From the NCBI RefSeq assembly GCF_014218335.1, contig NZ_AP023367.1, positions 5,270,001-5,334,000 on the forward strand: a DNA stretch of 64,000 nt, written 5' to 3'. Shown here piece by piece: positions 45,540 to 53,745 of the stretch; positions within the stretch are counted from its first letter, which is position 1; each line of letters begins with the position of its first letter. Position numbers and translations under genes: made by a program. Source of the DNA: Anaerocolumna cellulosilytica. Lineage in GTDB: Bacteria; Bacillota; Clostridia; Lachnospirales; Lachnospiraceae. The notes under the pieces were generated by a model. The model made no database searches. It was not told the origin of the DNA and was given only the letters and a program-made list of their open reading frames with translations.

Positions 45540-45736
45540 CTTTCACTCCATGCCTTTCCGTTTATTATACAGCCAGTGCTGTTTTGCTCATGCGTTTTTA
45601 CGGGTATTTCTGTATTCCTTCCCCATCTTATAGTACATTGTTTATCTTACCATTCTCAGGAGATTTGTACAAGGTCTGGGTAATTTAAAGTTATAAAATA
45701 AGCTGTTTGGCAGCATTAACAAGGTTCATTGATTAC

Positions 45737-45786
45737 AAAAAGCAACAAGATCTGCCCTGGAATAAAAAACGGCAGGCCTTGTTGCT
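45737..45786 (-). terminator. Terminator after the cNMP-domain gene
   Basis: AGCAACAAGGCCTGCC pairs with GGCAGATCTTGTTGCT (two mismatches), followed by TTTTTG on the minus strand, 14 bases beyond the stop codon at 45800. Confidence 0.85.
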
Positions 45787-45799
45787 GTCTCATTGTATA

Positions 45800-48136
45800 T
45801 TATAATTCCTTATAAAACACATAGGTTTCTTTGAGTTCTTCCGTAATTTCTACCCCCTCTTTTTCCAGAGCACGATATCTTAAATCCAATTCTTTCACTT
45901 TTTTTAAATTATTTCTGTTAAAACGATCCATAGCATCGGCAAATAAAGGCTGTCCCTTTATTCTTTCCCTTATGGACCGGGCAAACGGACAATAGGTTGC
46001 TAATATTCCCCTGGCAACTCGATTCAAGCGCAGACCACCATTTGCTTCGCTTTTAACCCATGCCTCATAGTCTATTACAAAAACTTCTCTATAGTTATTT
46101 CTCCCCTTTTGAATCTGCGCTTTCAGCTTCTCTTTCATTTCTTCTGATAAATCACGATTTTTGCGGTAAAATTGTATGTAATCCGCATATTCTGAGGTTA
46201 AAGATTTTTCTTTTATATTGTTCCAGGCAGTTCCTTGAATCGATCTGCATAATTCCCAGCGGAATTTTCCGAAGATTTTTACCAATATATCCTTTAAAGA
46301 ACCCTCAATAAATATAGGCAACATAAATCTACCTTCATTGCTCTTTCTCTTGCCTGTTATTTCCTGCCACATAACTCCATTACAACCCACGGTCGGGAAT
46401 AAGATTATATCAGGGAATACCTGCTTCATAATATATTCTTTAACTATTTTTTTCTCGGGATTCACATACAAAATCTCCCTATGAAAAATAGAATAGTCAA
46501 TCTCAAGAAGCTCATTGACAACCTCGTTCACTTTCCTTTTAGTTGCCAACAAAGTCTTAAAACCTTTTACAACGTTATCGCCAAACAAAAAGGGGACAAA
46601 GGTACTGATTTGCCCGTTTACAAGCCTGTGGTTATACCGGAACATGTTCCGCATTTCATATAACACTTTTTGTACCGGATTTTCAAGAGCCTGCTTTTCT
46701 TCTTCAATTGTAATCTCGCCGCGTTTTTTCTTCTCTCTTAACATATCCACGTAATCCTGATCAAATTCATTTTTGGAAGGCTCTTTTTCACCCTTTAGGA
46801 TACAGGTCAACCAGGATTTTATATTATATACCGGACAGGAACCAAAGTCTTCTTCCTCTTCTTCCAAATAATAAAGTTCCCTTAATTGCTCACCCGACAA
46901 CATACGCTCATCCATATAGGCATATTTTAAGAACAAATCGATAACCTTAGGAATGGTTCTATCTGTACAGGATTTTAGAAAGACTAACTCGTATACCTCA
47001 TAAAAGTGTACCATTAACTTTTTACGGAGCACTCTTGTAGTATCGTCGGTAGACATTTTATCTTTTAAATTAATATAATCTACAATTGCCTGTTTAAAAT
47101 CATCAGCCTTTTCTTTTGTCTGCCCGGAATAGTTAAGAATTTGTACGAGAGAATCCTTTAATTCCTCCGTAACTTCCTTAACCTCACTCTCGGTATACAT
47201 AAAGTTGTTTTCCATCTGTTCTTTTCTATTACTGCTCTTAGATAATAGAAAATAGTAGATTTCTTCCATACGTTTCCGCTCGACCTCTAAGTCATAACCC
47301 ACTTTTTCTTCGAAGATTTTCTCAACCATATTTATCTGGTCAATGATGCTGTCAATAATCTTAATGACATCTCCACTATAGCCACCCTTTTCGTCAATAG
47401 ATATGGCTAGGGTGGCAAAGCATTTGAATAAGCAGTCTTCTGAATTGTTCATAAGACAGAAAAACAGCTCTTTAATATATTCCGTCAACTCTCCACATTC
47501 AGATATCAACTGTGATGCAAGCTCCGCAGTTTCTTCCACAAGATATAGGGTTACCGTATCTCCCGAAGAACAAAAAGATTTCCAGGTATCTACTGGAATT
47601 TTAGCACACTCCTTATAATAATCAAGCTTCCGTTCGTCTATGGTATAGTCACTGTCATATAACTCCATATCTTTAATGGATGGGATTACAGTCACCGGAT
47701 ACCCCAGCCTATTGCCTGTATCTGTATATATCCGGTTATTTTTATCTATAAAATGATATAATTGTTCTGCGGTTGTTTTTAGGGCATGGTAGGCTTTTTC
47801 AAGCTCACTTACATACCTTGTTAAGGATGCAGCCATTAATCCTTTGTAATCTTTATTAGATGTAAAGACTTCTGCCAGTTCATCCGTTGTCTGAACAGGA
47901 AAACAATAAAACAACACTTCATCATATGCGGTATAGTTATTGATGTATTGTCCGGAAAACAGGTCTGCTACACCTATAAAATTACCAGAACCTAACAATA
48001 CCTTAGAACCATTATTAACAGCCTGCACTCGCCCTTTTATAATTATGCTTACGCTTTTTATCTGTTCACCGGCATCATAAATTATGGTGCCTTTGTCAGC
48101 CTGATTTACTGCATAATTGTTAACTTTCATTCCCAT
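45800..48136 (-). CDS. Large protein with N-terminal cyclic nucleotide-binding-type domain
   Basis: 778 residues. Residues about 15-125 resemble a Crp-type cNMP-binding beta-roll (GTIIYDAGEQIKSVSIIIKGRVQAVNNGSKVLLGSGNFIGVADLFSGQYINNYTAYDEVLFYCFPV), but no HTH follows. The remaining about 650 residues are helical, with acidic YYLEEEEEDFG near 435 and no recognised catalytic motif. No signal or membrane helix. I recall such proteins in Lachnospiraceae without known role. GAGGTGAGC precedes the ATG. The 5' leader carries a structured RNA and terminator, so expression is probably regulated by attenuation. Confidence 0.65.
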   Translation of the reverse strand: MGMKVNNYAVNQADKGTIIYDAGEQIKSVSIIIKGRVQAVNNGSKVLLGSGNFIGVADLFSGQYINNYTAYDEVLFYCFPVQTTDELAEVFTSNKDYKGLMAASLTRYVSELEKAYHALKTTAEQLYHFIDKNNRIYTDTGNRLGYPVTVIPSIKDMELYDSDYTIDERKLDYYKECAKIPVDTWKSFCSSGDTVTLYLVEETAELASQLISECGELTEYIKELFFCLMNNSEDCLFKCFATLAISIDEKGGYSGDVIKIIDSIIDQINMVEKIFEEKVGYDLEVERKRMEEIYYFLLSKSSNRKEQMENNFMYTESEVKEVTEELKDSLVQILNYSGQTKEKADDFKQAIVDYINLKDKMSTDDTTRVLRKKLMVHFYEVYELVFLKSCTDRTIPKVIDLFLKYAYMDERMLSGEQLRELYYLEEEEEDFGSCPVYNIKSWLTCILKGEKEPSKNEFDQDYVDMLREKKKRGEITIEEEKQALENPVQKVLYEMRNMFRYNHRLVNGQISTFVPFLFGDNVVKGFKTLLATKRKVNEVVNELLEIDYSIFHREILYVNPEKKIVKEYIMKQVFPDIILFPTVGCNGVMWQEITGKRKSNEGRFMLPIFIEGSLKDILVKIFGKFRWELCRSIQGTAWNNIKEKSLTSEYADYIQFYRKNRDLSEEMKEKLKAQIQKGRNNYREVFVIDYEAWVKSEANGGLRLNRVARGILATYCPFARSIRERIKGQPLFADAMDRFNRNNLKKVKELDLRYRALEKEGVEITEELKETYVFYKEL

Positions 48137-48241
48137 AGCTCACCTCAATCATCTTTTGCAAATTTAAACATAATAGTATTATAATCTATATTTCGACATT
48201 CTGAAAGCAGAAAATGTAATTTTAGGTATCACATGTATAGT

Positions 48242-48275
48242 AAAAAAGCACCAATATATATTTTATTGGTACTCC
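48242..48275 (-). terminator. Attenuator-like terminator in the leader of the cNMP-domain gene
   Basis: GAGTACCAAT pairs with ATTGGTGCTT around an A/T-rich loop, followed by TTTTTT on the minus strand. It lies 106 bases upstream of the ATG at 48136, and 21 bases 3' of the multi-stem element, the arrangement of a riboswitch expression platform. Confidence 0.8.
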
Positions 48276-48296
48276 TTTTACTTATAAATCATTTTA

Positions 48297-48362
48297 GGGG
48301 CCGGACCACCGTTACCGGTGGATTTGAGCAAAGGCCTATCCCCATTGATAGTTACCGGCCCC
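48297..48362 (-). promoter_or_regulatory. Unassigned multi-stem structured leader (candidate riboswitch)
   Basis: On the minus strand, P1 GGGGCCGG (48362-48355) pairs with CCGGCCCC (48304-48297). Inside are a hairpin CTATC/GATAG with loop AATGGG (48351-48336), a 14-base unpaired segment GCCTTTGCTCAAAT, and a hairpin CCACCG/CGGTGG capped by a GTAA (GNRA) tetraloop (48321-48306). The GNRA loop exists only on this strand, fixing orientation. A TATTGG just before P1 can pair with CCAATA of the terminator, giving an antiterminator. I do not recognise it as a known riboswitch class. Confidence 0.6.
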
Positions 48363-48534
48363 AATATATTGTATATAGAAAACTACCCCCTTTGGCAGAT
48401 TCTACCATGGGAAGAAAAATAAATACCTGCTTATTACTTAAACTACCAATATTTTTCCTAAGAACTAAAAAAATGCCGTTCACATAATGTGACGACACCG
48501 TTGTCTTATCAGACCACTTATTTTATATATATTA

Positions 48535-48803
48535 ATCCGTGCGCCTTGCTTCGAATGTATATCATAGGCGTTACCTTTACAGTTAACTCGGCCCAGGCTA
48601 CCCTACGGCACACAGGAGCTTTCGCTTAGTGCTGCTCCATTCCTGACCTGACACGGTTCACGAATTCCTGTTGCGTAAGACCCAGACGTCAACATCACTT
48701 ATAAAGGGCAGCCCTACAATACAAGCACCCTAGGCAAGACATCACCCCTGCTGTAGCGGATTGCAGGTACAGGGCACCGCTATCTCCCCGGCTGCACGGA
48801 AAT
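48535..48803 (-). ncRNA. ffs: Signal recognition particle RNA, large (Alu-containing) type
   Basis: About 269 nt, close to B. subtilis scRNA. The 5' Alu part reads GCCGGGGAGATAGCGGTGCCCTGTACC and AATCCGCTACAGCAGGG; the S-domain core GTGTCAGGTCAGGAATGGAGCAGC is the Ffh-binding hairpin with GGAA loop; the 3' half has GTAGGGTAGCCTGGGCCGAG and GTAACGCC, and the ends CCGTGC/GCACGG pair. The tip pairs A-U instead of the usual C-G, a compensatory change. With Ffh it targets nascent membrane and secreted proteins. tadA lies upstream but separated by two other genes. Confidence 0.95.
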
Positions 48804-48855
48804 TTTATGACAAATTAAAATATTCAATAGGTTAGTTTTAAAACCTGTATGAATC

Positions 48856-48884
48856 AGTATACTGCTTTTTAGGTAAAAAGTCAA
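48856..48884 (-). promoter_or_regulatory. SRP RNA promoter
   Basis: TTGACT (48884-48879) and TATACT (48861-48856) on the minus strand, 17 bases apart. Transcription would start near 48849, about 45 bases before the mature 5' end, consistent with a processed precursor as known for the Bacillus RNA. Confidence 0.8.
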
Positions 48885-49203
48885 GTATTGTTCGACTTGC
48901 GTTTTTGTTGTTATTTCTGACAAGTTCCGTTCTTTGTCTTCTAGTTACCCTTAAACCCTAAGACCCTTCTGCATGAATTACAGTTCAAAAAAGAGTGCAC
49001 TTTTTAAATTCGCAAAAACCAATGTTTATACCAAAATGATACTTTTACATTCCGAAAAATTACTATATCTTCCAAGGATGTTACTCACACTCTAGTTAGA
49101 TAATTCGTTCACCTTTCATTTTATATATAGATGTTTTACTTTTTTCTCATTAATTCATCTACAGATATTATCCTCATGTTAGCTGAATTACTTTAATTCG
49201 TGA
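48885..49203. other. AT-rich region between SRP RNA promoter and the YD-like gene
   Basis: About 320 bases with no gene, tRNA or convincing hairpin. It marks the left border of the AT-rich two-gene insert between ffs and tadA; I could not find target-site repeats. Confidence 0.3.
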
Positions 49204-50064
49204 CTATGGAATTAAGCTTATTTTTACATTATGAACATCTTGATATTCGCTTAATTTCTTTTGAATTAATTCGTTGTACGTATAGTCCTCGGCATCATTT
49301 AGGGATACAATAAATTCTCTAACCATAGGGTACGTTGTCAATATATATGTTATAATATCCTCCATTAGCTCTATTATACAACATTTTTCCTTAAATGATA
49401 TCACACAGGTATCATCATTTAAAGAATCAATCTTCCAACCATGATGTGTTCTCGAAGGGCCTATAATAGTTTTACAATATCTATTATTATCAATATATTT
49501 ATATAACACATAATGGGATAATACACCATTCTCCAAACATACTTGTTCTTCAGTTATCTTATTGGTATTACCATACTTAAAGGTACTAATATATACTGGT
49601 TTACGATTCATCTGATTATCAATATGTTCTTTTTTTACAAGAAGATTGTTATGGTAATAAAATTTTTCTTTATATGAAACTATTTTATCCAACTGATTGC
49701 TGGTTTTTTTCAAATCATCATGAACTACAGGCGAAAGGTAGCTACTAGTGACTTCAATTAGTAATCGATTATCATCATAAATATTATCATAAACATACTC
49801 ACTTACATGAGTCCGAATTATATTTTTAGAAATTCCATCATATATTAAGAATGTATCTTTTTTGTACGATAGATTACCTACATTATCATACTCATTATAG
49901 ATAGTATTACTATCTAGCAAGACTCCATCCTCATTATAAGTCTCTCTACTTGTCATATCACCTTGACAGTTATATTTGTAAATTGTTTCTCTTATGTAAT
50001 CTATATCCTGTACAAGATGGCGAAGAACATCTCCATATTTATCTTTTTCAATTGTAATTTTCAT
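49204..50064 (-). CDS. YD-repeat-like protein of unknown function
   Basis: 286 residues, cytoplasmic (no signal or helix). Much of it is made of beta repeats resembling YD/RHS or wall-associated units: YKYNCQGDMTSRETYNEDGVLLDSNTIYNEYDNVGNLSYKKDT, KFYYHNNLLVKKEHIDN, FKYGNTNKITEEQV. The last about 70 residues lose the pattern. Very AT-rich, unlike ffs and tadA around it. It lies downstream of the secreted toxin-like gene on the same strand, so an immunity or partner role is conceivable but not shown. GGAGGAG precedes the ATG. Confidence 0.55.
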   Translation of the reverse strand: MKITIEKDKYGDVLRHLVQDIDYIRETIYKYNCQGDMTSRETYNEDGVLLDSNTIYNEYDNVGNLSYKKDTFLIYDGISKNIIRTHVSEYVYDNIYDDNRLLIEVTSSYLSPVVHDDLKKTSNQLDKIVSYKEKFYYHNNLLVKKEHIDNQMNRKPVYISTFKYGNTNKITEEQVCLENGVLSHYVLYKYIDNNRYCKTIIGPSRTHHGWKIDSLNDDTCVISFKEKCCIIELMEDIITYILTTYPMVREFIVSLNDAEDYTYNELIQKKLSEYQDVHNVKISLIP

Positions 50065-50213
50065 AACTCCTCCATGCTAAATGTATACATTTTTTTGCTT
50101 CTGCTACATTTCCACGTCTTGAATAAATCAGTATTTCCTTACAAGATACTAACACTATAATATTATAGATAGAATAGTTAATGCATAGTGCAACAAGTTT
50201 TAGATTCTGTAAA

Positions 50214-50242
50214 TTGGGGTGTCAAGCAAATCGACACCCCAA
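50214..50242 (-). terminator. Hairpin terminator after the secreted protein gene
   Basis: TTGGGGTGTC pairs perfectly with GACACCCCAA around a 9-base loop, about 78 bases past the stop at 50320. The T tract is short (AATTTAC), so termination may be inefficient. Confidence 0.6.
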
Positions 50243-50319
50243 CCACATATTTAGTTTATTATTGATAATATTCTATTAATCGGCTCTTCATTGAAGTCTT
50301 TGAAACTATATATATTATA

Positions 50320-51432
50320 TCATTGATATATGTTTCCTTGTAGATAAGTGGGACCTCCTACTTCATATTTTACATCATAAGACATAACTTGGTATATTTG
50401 CCAGGACATTTGGTTTCCATAACGCATAAATTCTGTATCATCCCTTAGTAGTCTAATATGGGCATGGAAATATGACTTATTGCTAGGATTAAAAAGAACA
50501 TATAATTTACCACCTGATACGTCAAAGTTAGGTAGCTGCCATGTTGAATGTGAATTAAAATCTTGATTCACATTTGCTCTTTGATTTACTCCTAAATTAT
50601 AGACCATTAATACCTTATTTTGAATATGCGAATAATATATTGCTAATGGATTTCTAGATCGAACTACTGGTAACGCATATGCAGAATCGATATGTTTTGA
50701 AAAGCTAGCGGTTGGATTTCCATTTCTATATGTACCTAATGCTTTATTAATATTTTCTCTAACTGTAGTATACGATGGCTTTGCTGTAGTAAAACTATCT
50801 TCAATATTAGCAGAAGCCATCAATGATTTAAATGTTGTTTTAAAAGCACTAACAATAGCAGTCCAGTGAGTGTTAACATTGTCCCAATTTGCAACTAGCA
50901 CCGCTAAGCAACCTGCTGCTACTAACAGTCCCACCAATTGAGCTACTGTTATATTAGAGCCAATGGCAACAATTGAACTTCCCACTCCAACTAAGGCATA
51001 CTTTACAGCTACTGATAAGCCATTAATTAAATCCAAATTATTACTTAAGGTTTGTGTTAAATTTAAAGCAGTATATGACTGCATTAATACGCTATCCATA
51101 GATAACAATTTAAGTTCATCATTAACATTTGTTCCAACATACATAGTATGATATTCATACATATCAGGATTGTTTATTAGATATTCAAGAAAAATTACTT
51201 TTGCTTCATCTGTAAGCCCATTGTATACATCTTTTGCGCCAACTTCCGAATTTGACACATCAAAAAATGGCTCTTCAGATAATTCTGTGTATTGATCCAA
51301 CGTAATATCAAATTCCTCAGAACTTTTAATCGTTTGAGCCGCATTAACAATATATGAATCTGTTAAAAACAGTAAAGTACAAATAAGTATTGCTATTGTA
51401 CGAGCTATAGATTTCTTTAAAAAAATTTTCAC
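50320..51432 (-). CDS. Secreted protein of unknown function, toxin-like layout
   Basis: 370 residues. Signal peptide MKIFLKKSIARTIAILICTLLFLTDSYIVNAAQT, cleavage near 33; a central Gly/Ala/Val-rich hydrophobic segment (about 140-195, VAVKYALVGVGSSIVAIGSNITVAQLVGLLVAAGCLAVLVANW) that could insert into a membrane; and an Asn/Tyr/His-rich C-terminal domain (about 245-370) with YFHAHIRLLRDDTEFM. No family recognised. I start at GTG 51432 because GGAGGAA directly precedes it and the signal begins there; an upstream in-frame ATG lacks a site. The layout resembles secreted toxins with a hydrophobic translocation or pore segment; function unproven. Confidence 0.6.
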   Translation of the reverse strand: MKIFLKKSIARTIAILICTLLFLTDSYIVNAAQTIKSSEEFDITLDQYTELSEEPFFDVSNSEVGAKDVYNGLTDEAKVIFLEYLINNPDMYEYHTMYVGTNVNDELKLLSMDSVLMQSYTALNLTQTLSNNLDLINGLSVAVKYALVGVGSSIVAIGSNITVAQLVGLLVAAGCLAVLVANWDNVNTHWTAIVSAFKTTFKSLMASANIEDSFTTAKPSYTTVRENINKALGTYRNGNPTASFSKHIDSAYALPVVRSRNPLAIYYSHIQNKVLMVYNLGVNQRANVNQDFNSHSTWQLPNFDVSGGKLYVLFNPSNKSYFHAHIRLLRDDTEFMRYGNQMSWQIYQVMSYDVKYEVGGPTYLQGNIYQ

Positions 51433-51697
51433 ATTTCCTCCATTTATACTTGCAAGTACTAATATTTTTTTCAAGCCTGTTGGTAATATTTTACATTTGT
51501 TTTATTGTTTTGTCAATACGAAATAACTTTCAATTTTTCTAGCTTTATACACAGGTTATCCAAATAACCTAAAATTTTAATGATTACTTACATAGCTAAA
51601 AGGGTGTCTGTTCTCCTTCTATTACCAAAATGGAATGAATTATAATTTTACAGAATCTATTTTTCTTTCAATTTATTAAAATACTTCTGCTAAACTG

Positions 51698-52174
51698 CTA
51701 CTCCTGTACCTGTTTTTCCTGCTTATTCCGTTCCCTCAGACCTACAAAAAACTCTTTTAAGACCTGACTGCATTCTTCTTCCATTACACCGGTTTCCAGT
51801 TCAACCTGATGGTTAAATTCCTTCATCTGCAAAATATTTAGTATGGAGCCTGCACAGCCTGCCTTGGGATTCATGGCTCCTACAATAACTTCTTTTATTC
51901 TTGCCTGCACAATGGCACCGGAGCACATCTGACAAGGCTCTAGGGTTATATACATGGTACAATCCTCAAGCCGCCAGTCCCCCATGGTCTTACTTGCCTT
52001 TTGAATTGCAAGCAGTTCGGCATGCGCCAGAGTGGTTTTATTGGTATTCCTTTTATTATGTCCTCTTCCTATAATTTTATCATCATAGACAATAACACAG
52101 CCAATGGGTACCTCTCCTTTTTTTGCAGCTTTCTTTGCTTCTTTAATTGCTTCTTTCATATATTTTAAATTCAT
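51698..52174 (-). CDS. tadA: tRNA-specific adenosine deaminase
   Basis: 158 residues. Deaminates A34 to inosine in tRNA-Arg(ACG). Zinc site H51-A-E53 in LAHAELLAIQ and C81-C84 in LEPCQMCSGAIVQARI; catalytic Glu is E53. EVPIGCVIVYDDKIIGRGHNKRNTNKTT is the usual substrate-binding region. GAAGGAAC lies 8 bases before the ATG. In many Firmicutes tadA directly precedes ffs and dnaX; here two AT-rich genes lie between tadA and ffs. Confidence 0.95.
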   Translation of the reverse strand: MNLKYMKEAIKEAKKAAKKGEVPIGCVIVYDDKIIGRGHNKRNTNKTTLAHAELLAIQKASKTMGDWRLEDCTMYITLEPCQMCSGAIVQARIKEVIVGAMNPKAGCAGSILNILQMKEFNHQVELETGVMEEECSQVLKEFFVGLRERNKQEKQVQE

Positions 52175-52353
52175 TTCATGTTCCTTCTATGTTCATCATA
52201 AATTAAGATGAGTAGTAATATACTATGGACGAATCCTCTGCTTTTATGCTATATTTATCTTACCACGCTGTTGCTTTTGTGGCAATGTAATTTTGATATC
52301 AGGCGGCTCTGGTCACGGAACATCCAGTGCCGTAAGAAAGGCATGCACTTCCT

Positions 52354-53049
52354 ATGCAAATACATGGTTTTAACAAAACAACCCTGCTCGATTATCCAGG
52401 GCATTTAGCGTCAACCATCTTTTTAGGCGGCTGTAATTTTCGCTGTCCCTATTGCCACAATGCATCTCTGGTTCTGTCTCCATTTAATCAGCCGGCAATC
52501 TCTAAAGATGAAATTTTTAAAATATTAAATAAGCGAAAGAGAATACTAGAAGGAGTTTGCATAACCGGCGGGGAGCCTACCCTCTACCCAGAGCTTATCG
52601 ATTTTATCCGTGAAATTAAATCTATGGGCTTTAAAGTAAAGCTGGATACGAACGGCAGCAACCCAAAGCTATTATCGACCCTTGTATCCAATGGCGATAT
52701 TGATTATGTAGCAATGGATATCAAACATTCCAGAGAAAAATATAATCTAGGAACAGGTATCTCATCTTTAACTGTTCGTTCAATCGCAGAAAGTATTGAT
52801 TATTTATTAACTGCTCCTATCACCTACGAATTTAGAACTACTATAGTCAAAGAGCTCCATTCCCCGGAAGATTTGTTAGCAATGGGAGAATGGATTAAGG
52901 GTGCAAAAGCTTATTATCTGCAGGCATATAAAGATTCAGGCGATGTTATATCACCTGTCTATAGCAGTTACTCTAAACAGGAGTTAATGACTTTTCGTGA
53001 CTTATTGCTGCCATATGCAGAAACTGTGGAGATTCGTGGTATCGACTGA
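52354..53049 (+). CDS. nrdG: Anaerobic ribonucleoside-triphosphate reductase activating protein (radical SAM)
   Basis: 231 residues. Radical SAM activase with the 4Fe-4S motif C27-x3-C31-x2-C34 in GGCNFRCPYCHN, SAM-binding ITGGEPTLYPE, and KLDTNGSNPKLL. IHGFNKTTLLDYPG at the start is typical of the NrdG-like family (longer form, about 230 aa). Generates the glycyl radical of the class III reductase NrdD; no nrdD lies adjacent. The ribosome site is weak (AGAAAGG 12 bases upstream). Divergent from tadA. Confidence 0.88.
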   Translation: MQIHGFNKTTLLDYPGHLASTIFLGGCNFRCPYCHNASLVLSPFNQPAISKDEIFKILNKRKRILEGVCITGGEPTLYPELIDFIREIKSMGFKVKLDTNGSNPKLLSTLVSNGDIDYVAMDIKHSREKYNLGTGISSLTVRSIAESIDYLLTAPITYEFRTTIVKELHSPEDLLAMGEWIKGAKAYYLQAYKDSGDVISPVYSSYSKQELMTFRDLLLPYAETVEIRGID

Positions 53050-53100
53050 AAAAGACCGCCAGAACTATTCCGCCTCATGACGGCAGCTAGGAGTTAACTT

Positions 53101-53658
53101 ATGCAGATGACTTATAATACAGAACGCTTATTATTAAATGTATTGCATCCTAATGATGCTGATAAGGTTCTTACATTTTATGAAAATAACAGAGAGCATT
53201 TTGAGCCTTGGGAACCGGAACGGGATGTAAACTTTTATACTCTTCCGTATCAGAGACTCTCTTTGTCGATTGAGTATAATTTGATGCAGCAATCTAAGCT
53301 TTTAAGATATTGGATATTTCTAAGAGACGATCCTCACACCATCATTGGCTCGGTTAATTTTTATAACATTGTCAGGGGCTCTTATTATACTTGTCAGCTG
53401 GGCTATAAATTCGACCAGGATTACTTAGGACACGGCTATGCATATGAGAGCACAAAAACTGCCATGGAGCTTTTATTTAGTGATTATCAGATACATCGCA
53501 TCGAGGCTAATATTATGCCCTCTAATGCCCGCTCCATCCATTTGATTCAAAAGCTGAACTTTTTTTACGAAGGACTGGCAAAGGAAAGTATAAACATTAA
53601 TAATAGCTGGGAAGATCACTTCCGCTACGCCTTTATTAATACTGATTTTAGAAATTAA
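53101..53658 (+). CDS. GNAT-family N-acetyltransferase (RimJ/RimL type)
   Basis: 185 residues. TERLLLNVLHPNDADKVLTFYENNREHFEPWEP is the typical RimJ/RimL opening; GSVNFYNIV, the acetyl-CoA-binding QDYLGHGYAYEST, RIEANIMPSNARSIHLIQKLNFFYEGLAKESINI follow. Probably acetylates an N-terminal or amino-acid amine; substrate unknown. AGGAG lies 7 bases before the ATG. 51 bases after nrdG, same strand, likely co-transcribed. Confidence 0.88.
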   Translation: MQMTYNTERLLLNVLHPNDADKVLTFYENNREHFEPWEPERDVNFYTLPYQRLSLSIEYNLMQQSKLLRYWIFLRDDPHTIIGSVNFYNIVRGSYYTCQLGYKFDQDYLGHGYAYESTKTAMELLFSDYQIHRIEANIMPSNARSIHLIQKLNFFYEGLAKESININNSWEDHFRYAFINTDFRN

Positions 53659-53710
53659 AGACCAATTATTTTTATTGAGTTTTAAAGAACTTTCCCGTTG
53701 TATCAAAATA

Positions 53711-53735
53711 GAAGGGGCTGTAAAACAACCCCTTC
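53711..53735. terminator. Bidirectional terminator between GNAT gene and the minus-strand neighbour
   Basis: GAAGGGG pairs with CCCCTTC plus TGT/ACA around a small loop. The minus strand continues TATTTTG, the plus strand CAAGGAAC, so it better serves the minus-strand gene ending at 53746. Confidence 0.75.
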
Positions 53736-53745
53736 AAGGAACGAA

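Noticed and set aside
48285-48370. Reading the structured element as a tRNA or 6S RNA fragment
   Set aside because: No anticodon arm, TPsiC loop or acceptor CCA, and too small and multibranched for 6S RNA.
48233-48487. Plus-strand 84-codon frame with a hydrophobic N-terminus
   Set aside because: It runs through the structured leader and terminator on the other strand, has no ribosome site and unnatural composition after residue 20.
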